Assembly: GCA_004560375.1 (NCBI GenBank)
Contig: SFVC01000050.1
Span: 1 to 5,000 of the forward strand
Direction: 5' to 3'
Origin: a bacterium
Lineage (GTDB): Bacteria; Bacillota; Clostridia; Oscillospirales; Oscillospiraceae
Length of the DNA stretch: 5,000 nucleotides
Shown here: piece after piece, positions 1-4,829 of the stretch
Layout of the letters: every line of letters starts with the position of its first letter
How positions within the stretch are numbered: position 1 is the first letter of the stretch
Translations under genes and position numbers: made by a program
Notes under the pieces: model-generated
What the model saw: the letters and a program-made list of their open reading frames with translations, nothing else
The model's database searches: none
What the model was told of the DNA's origin: nothing

Positions 1-200
1 GTGTTGCGTTGTACTTTCCCTCCATTGTGGTTGGTCAGTCATGCTGAAATCCATGTTTCTATGACCTGACCACCAGAGCATTTGCCCCAGGCAGCCATTT
101 GTTCTCTTTGGACTTTGTCTCAGTCTATGCAGAGAGAGATTTTCATTTCCACTTTCCTAGGATCGACTGTATCCTTCTCTCCCTTCCTAAGCTTCTGGGC
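1..200. other. AT-richer unassigned spacer segment
   Basis: This stretch is visibly poorer in G+C and CpG than everything after about position 200. It contains no long open frame and no motif of rDNA that I recognise. It could be unique IGS sequence or an old interspersed-repeat fragment; I see no poly(A) tail, target-site duplication or Pol III A/B box that would decide this. The compositional step near 187-200 may be the edge of the CpG-rich part of the spacer. Confidence 0.4.
32..72. repeat. Imperfect inverted repeat
   Basis: TGGTCAG at 32-38 is complementary to CTGACCA at 66-72. The adjoining TCAT (39-42) pairs with ATGA (61-64) if C65 is bulged, giving an 11-bp imperfect stem with an 18-nt loop. 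No function is known to me, and a stem of this size can arise by chance. Confidence 0.3.
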
Positions 201-324
201 TTTGCTTGTCTGCTTTTGACAGACCGTCTCCGTCGGTAAGGGTGGCAGGTAAACCGACTCCTGCGTTGTCGTTCTCCGAGAGCTTGCCCGGTTTCGTTTT
301 TGCCAGTCCCCGCCTACCCTCCCA

Positions 325-349
325 CCCTCCCTCTCTCCCTCCCTCCTCC
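325..349 (+). repeat. Polypyrimidine tract
   Basis: There are 25 uninterrupted C/T residues, made mostly of CCCT and CTCT units, in a broader pyrimidine-rich stretch from about 313. Such tracts can form triplex or unwound DNA and are common in mammalian rDNA spacers. It lies 12 bases before a G-rich run on the same strand, so the two could partly pair. Confidence 0.6.
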
Positions 350-360
350 AGCTCCGTGCA

Positions 361-383
361 GGGAGGTGGGGTGGGGGTGGGGG
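361..383 (+). other. G-rich tract with G-quadruplex potential
   Basis: Five G-runs (3, 2, 4, 5 and 5 guanines) are separated by single A or T bases within 23 bases. Four runs of three or more guanines with one-base or short loops meet the usual quadruplex pattern. Partial complementarity to the pyrimidine-rich tract just upstream offers an alternative hairpin. Whether either forms in the cell is inference. Confidence 0.5.
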
Positions 384-544
384 AGAGAAGAGAAGGTGGA
401 GGGGAACCTGAGATCTCTCTCGCTAGTGCCACCCTCACCGCGCCGGCTTCTCTCTGGAATTCCCAAGCCCAGGAAGGGACATGCTTGGGGGAGCGAGCGC
501 GGCTCCTTCTAGGCAACAGCGAGAACCTCTTCCCAGCTCCTTCC

Positions 545-580
<36 letters not shown>

Positions 581-738
581 ACGCCCCCCTCTTTCCATCT
601 GCTGCCATCACGCCACGCAGTGCCTTGCCAGGAGGCAGCTCCGCGAGGCAAGCTTCGCGGTCGTGCAGGACGCCTGGCGCCTCGGCCCCGGGAAGAGCTC
701 GGGCATTTGGGTGGCCGGCGCTGTGTCGTTGTGTCGCC

Positions 739-753
739 GCCGGCCGGCCGGCC
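739..753. repeat. GCCG tandem repeat
   Basis: Fifteen bases alternate GG and CC (GCCGGCCGGCCGGCC). The run is self-complementary, rich in CpG and contains overlapping FseI-type GGCCGGCC sites. It is probably a simple-sequence expansion of the spacer. Confidence 0.6.
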
Positions 754-770
754 TTCCGGATCTGTCCCGG

Positions 771-885
771 TGACGTTGGTGGCGGTTGTCGCGTGCCATC
801 TAGTGTCCGCTTTTATATCGTCCCTTCCCTCTGCAGCTTTGGGGACCTTCGCGAGGGATGTGACTCAGCCATCCGGCCTGAGTCA
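771..885 (+). promoter_or_regulatory. Promoter-like cluster: CRE half-site, TATA-like box, paired AP-1 sites
   Basis: TGACGT, a CRE half-site, lies at 771-776. An AT-rich TATA-like element, TTTTATAT, stands alone in GC-rich DNA at 811-818. Two consensus AP-1 sites follow, TGACTCA at 861-867 and TGAGTCA at 879-885. The AP-1 sites are arms of a perfect inverted repeat: TGACTCAG at 861-868 and CTGAGTCA at 878-885, with a 9-base loop. The elements are visible in the sequence. That they act together as a spacer or Pol II promoter is inference, and each is short enough to occur by chance. Confidence 0.35.
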
Positions 886-1035
886 GAGTTCCGGGAGGCT
901 GGCGACACTGGCGGCGACAGCTCCGGTGGCTCAGAGGCCTGGGAGTGTCCCTCTCTCACCGGAGATTGGGCGTGCAGGCCTGTGAGGGAGTGACTGTCAC
1001 CGCGCTCCCCAGGCGGGTTCTGGGGCCGCCTGGCC

Positions 1036-1046
1036 GGGTCGACCAG
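1036..1046 (+). terminator. Upstream Sal-box (TTF-1 site)
   Basis: GGGTCGACCAG is the 11-bp core of the mammalian Pol I terminator (Sal-box), bound by TTF-1. Thirteen bases, including the two preceding Cs (1034-1046), are identical to the promoter-proximal copy 847 bp downstream. It is followed by CATCCG, close to the TCCG tail of the mouse 18-bp consensus but with one base fewer between. Its orientation matches rRNA transcription. It may be the last terminator of the preceding rDNA unit or belong to a spacer promoter. I did not find a convincing copy of the UCE or core promoter just downstream. Confidence 0.75.
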
Positions 1047-1071
1047 CATCCGCTCTTGCCGCTCCGGCCCC

Positions 1072-1084
1072 GGGGACCGACCAG
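1072..1084 (+). terminator. Degenerate Sal-box-like sequence
   Basis: GGGGACCGACCAG resembles the Sal-box core but has AC in place of the central TC, with an extra base, and so lacks the SalI palindrome. It starts 36 bases after the start of the intact Sal-box at 1036, a spacing that would suit a decayed member of a terminator cluster. TTF-1 binding is doubtful. Confidence 0.3.
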
Positions 1085-1313
1085 GCCTGGGCCGGGCCGC
1101 CTCCCTAGCGAGGGGAGAGGGTGTGCGGCGCCCGGGACTGCCTGTGCTCGGGTGGCCTGGCCTTGTCCCGGGTCGCCCTTTGGAGCGTGAATGACTCCCG
1201 CCTGCGGTCCCTCCAGCCTCTCATCCCCGAAGTGAGGAGCGGCCCGGGTTGTGCGCTGAGGGCGTTGGAGGGCGCGACAGGCTCGGTGGCCGGCACGCTT
1301 GTTTCCCGGTCGT

Positions 1314-1325
1314 CATGCCGGCATG
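1314..1325. repeat. Perfect 12-bp palindrome
   Basis: CATGCCGGCATG is exactly self-complementary. It could bind a dimeric protein, but I know of no mammalian rDNA factor with this site. A perfect 10-bp palindrome, GGTCTAGACC, lies nearby at 1390-1399. Confidence 0.45.
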
Positions 1326-1472
1326 GGCCCCTCCCCGCCTGCCCCCCGACTGATGGCTACCGCCGGCCCGTGCGGAGTCGTACTCACGAGGTCTAGACCG
1401 GCACAAGACGTGAGGGGTGGAGCGGAAAGGGTGGCTCGGGCCCCGGCGCCTTCCTTCGCGGGGTCCGTTCGT

Positions 1473-1505
1473 CGGAGGCGCCTCCGTGGAAACATTTTTT
1501 TTTCC
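1473..1505. repeat. 14-bp palindrome followed by a T9 inverted repeat
   Basis: CGGAGGCGCCTCCG (1473-1486) is a perfect 14-bp palindrome. Two bases later, GGAAA (1488-1492) and TTTCC (1501-1505) form a second inverted repeat around a run of nine Ts (1495-1503). The T-run is the most AT-rich spot in this part of the IGS and follows a GC-rich dyad. That resembles a simple hairpin plus T-tract terminator in layout, although mammalian Pol I does not terminate this way. Confidence 0.45.
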
Positions 1506-1680
1506 AAGTCCTGATGGATCCGGAGACGGTGGACGGTACCCCGCCGGCCCCCTGCTCCCGGGTGTGGCCGGGAAGGGTGCACCTGGGCCTGAGGCGTGCC
1601 CATGTAGGGTCCCGGTCGTTGGACAAGACTTCGTTTCCCACGCTCTCATTTCCCGCCCCCCGCCCTCGGAGTGTTTCCCT

Positions 1681-1702
1681 GTCGGTCGGTCGATCGGTCG
1701 GG
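1681..1702 (+). repeat. GTCG/TCGG tetranucleotide repeat
   Basis: The tract reads as repeated GTCG units with one interruption (CGAT) and ends in GGG. Similar TCCG/TCGG simple repeats are common in mammalian rDNA spacers. No function is implied. Confidence 0.65.
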
Positions 1703-1882
1703 AGGTGGGGACCGGCCTGAGCTGGATGGTGTGTCCTGGATTTTGGGGGAGCCAAGTCCCCGTCTGGAGCTCCGGACAGACCGATACCTGCCCGCGTGGG
1801 CAAGCCGGGAAGGGCTTCCCCGGCTGGCCGGCCGGCTCCACCTCCTTCATGTCCCTGTCCCTTCCCTGCGGTCACGCTCCCC

Positions 1883-1893
1883 GGGTCGACCAG
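1883..1893 (+). terminator. Promoter-proximal terminator T0 (Sal-box)
   Basis: GGGTCGACCAG occupies about -173 to -163 relative to the start site at 2056, very close to the -170 position known for mouse T0. T0 bound by TTF-1 blocks read-through from upstream transcription, recruits chromatin remodelling to the promoter, and is thought to help loop the gene ends together. The match to the core is exact and the orientation is that of the rRNA gene. The TCCG tail of the mouse 18-bp box is not kept here (ATGGCTC follows). Confidence 0.9.
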
Positions 1894-1899
1894 ATGGCT

Positions 1900-1951
1900 C
1901 TGAGAGCGCTGGGTCTGGCGACTCTAGGGCAGGGCTGGGGGACAAGTGTCC
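1900..1951 (+). promoter_or_regulatory. Pol I upstream control element (UCE)
   Basis: The UCE of mammalian rDNA spans about -156 to -107 and is bound by UBF and the TBP-containing factor SL1. Here GGGGACAAGTGTCCG begins at 1937 (-119). In the human promoter as I recall it, GGGGACAGGTGTCCG begins at about -121, so sequence and spacing agree. The heart of it is a dyad, GGACA-AG-TGTCC (1940-1951). The 5' part (1900-1936) is less similar and was assigned by distance. Confidence 0.8.
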
Positions 1952-2010
1952 GGATGGGGGTTCCGGGGATACCCCCACGTCCTGTGGGTGGGCCCCGCTG
2001 CTGGGCATGG

Positions 2011-2073
2011 ACATTTTTCGCGGCCGAAATACGCCTTTTCTGTCACCAGGTAGATGCTGACACGATCCTCTTC
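2011..2073 (+). promoter_or_regulatory. Pol I core promoter and transcription start
   Basis: This covers about -45 to +18. GCTGACACG at 2056-2064 matches the human start (+1 G of GCTGACACGCTG) and the mouse start (ACTGACACG). The bases before it, ACCAGGTAGAT, resemble the mouse promoter more than the human one. Upstream stands an AT-rich ATTTTTCG followed by CGGCCG, loosely like the human CATTTTGGGCCGCCG. With this start, the conserved G at -7 is present (2049) but -16 is a C (2040). A one- or two-base shift in the start or spacing could explain that. SL1 contacts this element and Pol I initiates here. Confidence 0.88.
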
Positions 2074-2422
2074 AGCGCCTGTCGCTGGAGACCTTGGGCC
2101 TCTGGATGCACGTGGGGGGCTTTGGGCTTTCGGCTGCTGTCCAAGGCCTGACCCTGCCCTTTGCACCCCGCGTGGGGGCCGCTCGCCTGGGCCTGTGCGC
2201 CGGCTCTCACTTGTGCATCCAGCTGGCCCGTGCTGCGGTGTCTCCTCCGGTCTCTGGCTGACCCGAGGGCGGCAGGGCGCGTGGCCCTGTGGGGTCTTCT
2301 ACCCTGTGTGCCTCCCTGCTGCGGGCACCCGGCGGCTCGGCTGGGACAACCCCACCCTGTTGGCTCCGTGCCACGTGTCAGGCGTTCTCCCTCCCGGGGT
2401 TGTCAGCCGCTGTCTCTCCCCT

Positions 2423-2451
2423 GAGAGAGGAAGGGGAGGAGGAGGAGGGGG
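2423..2451 (+). repeat. Polypurine tract in the 5' ETS
   Basis: There are 29 uninterrupted A/G residues with GGA repeats. It precedes the A' motif by about 90 bases, at roughly +368 to +396. In the transcript it would be a single-stranded purine stretch, or it could pair with one of the many pyrimidine runs. No factor is known to me. Confidence 0.5.
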
Positions 2452-2542
2452 TGCCGGTGAAGCTGAAGCAGGCCCCCGTGGTGATTGTCTTTGCTGGCCC
2501 TCCCTCCCCTCTTCTGGGCTCTTCCCTGGCTCTGCCAGGACT

Positions 2543-2553
2543 GATCGATGTGG
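2543..2553 (+). other. A' (01) early processing site motif (ECM1)
   Basis: GATCGATGTGG matches the 11-nt evolutionarily conserved motif next to the first cleavage site of the metazoan 5' ETS (human near +414, mouse near +650). Here it lies at +488 to +498. Similarity extends to GATCGATGTGGTGATGTGGC and GCTCTCCTGGGC (human GTGACGTCGTGCTCTCCCGGGC). A' cleavage depends on U3 snoRNA and early processome proteins. The motif is uninterrupted despite the base changes around it. The exact cut position cannot be read from sequence. Confidence 0.8.
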
Positions 2554-2917
2554 TGATGTGGCGCTCTCCTGGGCTTGGGCTTAAGCCGCGCCAGATGAGG
2601 GACGGCCGCTCATGGTGAGCTGGGCCGCGCCTCTCATTCTGTCGCGGGCCCCTCGCTGCTCCTCCCCCACCTGCGGGTGGTGTGGGGGAAGGCAGGGGTG
2701 CGGCCTCCAGCCTGACCTCTGGTCTCCCGCCCTGCTGCCTTCGGGTGTCAGTCAGGGGGGGGGGCCTGGGTCCTTTGGGACGCAGCAGGCATTCTCGCTT
2801 TGCCGCCTTGGCGTGTGCCTTGCGAGCGGTCCCTCCCCAAAGTGGGGGGGAGGCCTCCCTCGCTGCCATGCTTCGCATCCCTGCGGGTGCGTGAGCGTGC
2901 CTCCCCTGGTCCTCTGT

Positions 2918-2985
2918 GGTGCCCCTGGAGTACTCCGGGTTGCCTGTCAGATGCCCGAGGCCGAGCGGTGGTGTCGTTTTCCTCT
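2918..2985 (+). other. Strongly conserved 5' ETS block
   Basis: This segment has the key strings CCTGGAGTACTCCGGGTTG, CCCGAGGCCGAGCGGTGGTG and TCGTTTTC. The recalled human ETS has CCTGGAGCGCTCCGGGTTG, CCCGAGGCCGAACGGTGGTG and TCGTTCCC at the matching place. GGAGTACTCC (2926-2935) is a perfect 10-bp palindrome; human GGAGCGCTCC is also palindromic, so self-pairing is kept while the centre changes from CG to TA. It lies between A' and A0 and probably has a structural role in the precursor. Confidence 0.65.
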
Positions 2986-3204
2986 CCCAGCGGTGAGTCC
3001 CCTCGGGTCCCCACTGTGGTGGTGGCGTGCCCCACGAGCAGCTTCCTAAAGCTCAGGGGAGGGGGTCGAGACGGTAAGGCAGGGGAAGCTTGTGTCCCCT
3101 CCCCGGGAGGGGCTCAGGTGGACCCCTTGTCATGGGTCTCCCTCACTGTGTGCCAGTGAGGGCAGCCCTTGGCCCTTGAGCGGCACGCCCCATGCTTCTC
3201 CCTT

Positions 3205-3265
3205 GACCGGGAAGGCTGCATGTGGTCGTGAGAGCGACCGCGGTGGGCCGGGAGATGTGAAGGGG
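3205..3265 (+). other. Conserved 5' ETS block
   Basis: GTGAGAGCGACCGCGGTGGG at 3228-3247 corresponds to human GTGTGAGCGATCGCGGTGGG, with flanking similarity on both sides (GGAAGGCTGC before, GGGAGATGTGA after). It helps show that the ETS is collinear between A' and A0. No function is known to me for this block. Confidence 0.5.
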
Positions 3266-3441
3266 GGGTCCCCGTCTGGCTTTCCGGACGTGGCATCCCT
3301 CCACCCACGTGGAAAAGTCTGAAAGGCAAGCCTGGTGGCAGCACAGACTCTTGCCCTCCCGGCTCTGACCGTGGACGCTCACATGGGCTGTGTGCTTTAC
3401 CCATACCGCAGACCCCCCCCCCTTCTGACTTCCCACTTTTT

Positions 3442-3459
3442 GGGAGTGTTCCCACTCCC
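3442..3459 (+). other. RNA hairpin, 7-bp stem with TTCC loop
   Basis: GGGAGTG (3442-3448) pairs perfectly with CACTCCC (3453-3459) around TTCC. It stands between the conserved TACCGCAG block (about 3404-3411, human TACCGCAG) and the A0 segment, so it may be part of the fold that presents A0. The stem is visible; the role is inference. Confidence 0.5.
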
Positions 3460-3506
3460 GTGGGTCCCCGAAGGGGCGAGCGATGGTGTGGGGGGCACGA
3501 CGCGCC

Positions 3507-3572
3507 CTCGGTGAGAAAGCCTTCTCTAGCGATCTGAGAGGGGGGCCTTGGGGTACCTGGACCCCCCAGCCG
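3507..3572 (+). other. Probable A0 processing region
   Basis: The string CTCGGTGAGAAAGCC, then TTCTCTAGCGATCTGAGAG, then CCTTGGGGTACCTGG is nearly identical to the human 5' ETS (GTGAGAAAAGCCTTCTCTAGCGATCTGAGAGGCG...), where it lies about 1.6 kb from the start, around A0. Here it lies at about +1452 to +1517. Two hairpins are visible. GAGAA (3513-3517) pairs with TTCTC (3522-3526) around AGCC, and GGGGT (3550-3554) pairs with ACCCC (3561-3565) around ACCTGG. The best-conserved part, CTAGCGATCTGAGAG, falls between them. Assigning A0 here relies on my memory of the human map. Confidence 0.65.
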
Positions 3573-3660
3573 CCGCCCCTCTGAAGTGTGCAAGGCAGTA
3601 GCTGCCGGTGCTACTTGCCACAGCGTGTGGGCAAGAGCCGCCCTCGCGCGAGGGGTGCGC

Positions 3661-3681
3661 TGGCCCCCGCGGTGGGGGCCA
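3661..3681 (+). other. RNA hairpin, 8-bp GC stem
   Basis: TGGCCCCC (3661-3668) pairs with GGGGGCCA (3674-3681) around GCGGT. The matching human stretch, GGCCACCGCGGTGGTGGCC, also forms a stem at this place. The stem is therefore kept although its bases differ, which is what selection on RNA structure would look like. Confidence 0.6.
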
Positions 3682-3712
3682 AGCGCTGCTCTTTTGCCTA
3701 ATGCGGCCTGTA

Positions 3713-3737
3713 CCTCCCCCCTCCGAGTTGGGGGAGG
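3713..3737 (+). other. RNA hairpin, 8-bp C-run/G-run stem
   Basis: CCTCCCCC (3713-3720) pairs with GGGGGAGG (3730-3737) around CTCCGAGTT. Human has CCTCCCCCTTCCGAGTCGGG at the same place, so the stem and the CCGAGT loop core are both conserved. CGCCGGGCCGGGCC follows directly in both species. Confidence 0.65.
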
Positions 3738-3791
3738 GTCACGCCGGGCCGGGCCGGGTTTTGGCATCCAGCGCCGGGCTGTGTGCTGCGT

Positions 3792-3822
3792 GGGCACGTG
3801 GTGCCCCTCCCCTTGGAAGGGG
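3792..3822 (+). other. Two adjacent small hairpins
   Basis: GGGCAC (3792-3797) pairs with GTGCCC (3801-3806) around GTG. CCCCTT (3809-3814) and AAGGGG (3817-3822) follow at once, closing in practice with a TGGA-type loop. I cannot match this spot to a specific human structure, so it may be lineage-specific. Confidence 0.4.
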
Positions 3823-4021
3823 AAGTGGAGGAGGGGGATGCGCCCCGTCCCCCGGCGGCCTCTGCCCCTGCCTCCCCCGCTGCGAGCCGCCTGTCGGTTC
3901 TTCCCGCACTCGCCTGGGGTCGCAGCTGGTGGTGTGGAGGTGGTGAGCGAGCATGGTTCGGGCCGCCTCGCTCAGGAGCGTTTCCCCCAGGCGTCAGGCC
4001 CTGGAGGGTGGACTAGGTGAA

Positions 4022-4069
4022 GGACGGATGAGATGAGGGTGGAAAGATGGACGGATGGGTGAGATGAGG
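4022..4069 (+). repeat. Imperfect purine-rich direct repeat
   Basis: GGACGGATG occurs at 4022-4030 and 4049-4057, and TGAGATGAGG at 4029-4038 and 4060-4069, giving two copies of a unit about 27 to 31 bases apart with small differences. The human ETS has a single related GGATGGACGAGAATCACGAG stretch here, so a local tandem duplication in this lineage is likely. Confidence 0.6.
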
Positions 4070-4077
4070 CGGACGAG

Positions 4078-4106
4078 CCCCCCCCCCCCACGTGGCAGGG
4101 GGGGGG
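4078..4106 (+). repeat. C12 / G9 homopolymer hairpin
   Basis: A run of 12 Cs (4078-4089) is followed, after ACGTGGCA (4090-4097), by a run of 9 Gs (4098-4106). The last nine Cs can pair with all nine Gs, giving a 9-bp all-GC stem with an 8-base loop. Homopolymer lengths like these are error-prone in sequencing and variable between rDNA copies. Confidence 0.6.
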
Positions 4107-4164
4107 AAGCCTTTGCACATGGGTCCCTGGTGGTGGGGCCGGGTCGTGGAGTGCTCTGGGGCGA

Positions 4165-4262
4165 CTGAGGCCGCCTGGTGTCCCAGGTGTCATGGGACTG
4201 CCCTCGTGTGTGTGGTGGTGTGACCCCGTGCTGGTTTGCCTGGCGTGCCTGGGTCCTTTCTC
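4165..4262 (+). other. Conserved 5' ETS block
   Basis: GGTGTCCCAGGTG, then GGGACTGCCCTCGTGTGTGT, then TTTGCCTGG and CGTGCCTG correspond in order to human GGCGTCCCAGGCG, GGGACCGCCCTCGTGTCTGT, TTTTCCTGG and CGTGCCTG. Most differences are C to T or G to A at human CpG sites. It is a good anchor for alignment beyond A0. Confidence 0.6.
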
Positions 4263-4655
4263 CTCTCCCTGGGCAGGCACCCGCGTCCCTGCCTCACAGC
4301 CCTTGCCCCGTGTGCATTGCCGCCCTTCCCCGGTGCTGCCGGCCCTCCCCCTGCCCCGAACAGGTGACCGCCCTGCCTTGCCTGTGCCATGTCTCTCTCC
4401 CTCCCGCCCCCGTGTCAACCGGGGACCTGAAATGGCCTCACCTCGTGTGGGTGTCACCCCCTGGCCGCCGTGGCCGGGCGGGTGTCCCTGGGTGATGTGC
4501 TTCTCGGGTGTCCCCCTGTGCGCGGGGGGGTGGGGGAAGAGGGTTGGGCATGGCGGGTGCGTGTGGGGTGTGGGGGGTGGTCGTCGGTAGGTGCCTTGGG
4601 AGACTTGTTTCCACGGGGCCGGCTGTGGCTCGTCGGTGTCGTCGGTGGCGGTCGT

Positions 4656-4680
4656 GGGGCCCCCGCGAGGGGGGGGCCCC
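4656..4680 (+). other. RNA hairpin, 9-bp GGGGCCCCC stem
   Basis: GGGGCCCCC (4656-4664) pairs with GGGGGCCCC (4672-4680) around a 7-base loop GCGAGGG. The second arm has eight Gs in a row, so the stem can slip by up to three bases. It follows a GTCGTCGGTGGCGGTCG stretch that matches the human GGCGGCGGCGGTGG segment in position. Confidence 0.5.
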
Positions 4681-4688
4681 CAGGGGTT

Positions 4689-4820
4689 GAGGGGGAGGCC
4701 AGTCGGCGTCCTGGGTGTTGCGGCGGGACCGCCGTTGTGCTGGAGGCCTCTGGCGGTGAGACCCCGTGTCGTGCCCTGGCAGCCGACTCGCATCTGGTTT
4801 TTGGGGATGGTCCCCGTGGC
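4689..4820 (+). other. Conserved 5' ETS block
   Basis: AGTCGGCGTCCTGGGTGTTG, GGCGGTGAGACCCCG, GTCGTGCCCTGGCAGCCG and GGTCCCCGTGGC follow the same order as human GGTCGGCCGCCCCGGGTGCC, GGCGGTGAGGCCCCG, GTGTGTCCCGGCTGCGG and GGTCCCCGTGGC. A run of ten Cs (4820-4829) comes right after. This shows that the window is still inside the 5' ETS near its right side. Confidence 0.55.
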
Positions 4821-4829
4821 CCCCCCCCC

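Noticed and set aside
1..200. A SINE or LTR fragment
   Set aside because: There is no Pol III box, poly(A) tail, TG...CA end or flanking duplication that I can identify. A repeat-library search would be needed to decide.
1036..1230. A spacer promoter duplicated from the main promoter after the upstream Sal-box
   Set aside because: I looked for GGGGACA-TGTCC and GCTGACAC at the expected distances (about 50 and 170 bases on) and found neither.
1488..1505. An intrinsic hairpin and T-tract terminator
   Set aside because: The T-run is in the loop, not after a GC stem, and mammalian Pol I uses TTF-1 at Sal-boxes. A Pol III stop would need a Pol III gene upstream, and I see no A or B box.
1417..2151. 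A 244-codon open frame on the + strand running through the promoter
   Set aside because: It crosses T0, the UCE, the core promoter and the start site without a break, so its openness reflects composition. No domain is recognisable.
3507..3572. Reading the CTCTAGCGATCTGAGAG block as the A' (01) site
   Set aside because: The A' motif GATCGATGTGG is already present at +488, near the human and mouse A' distances. The later block sits near the human A0 distance instead.
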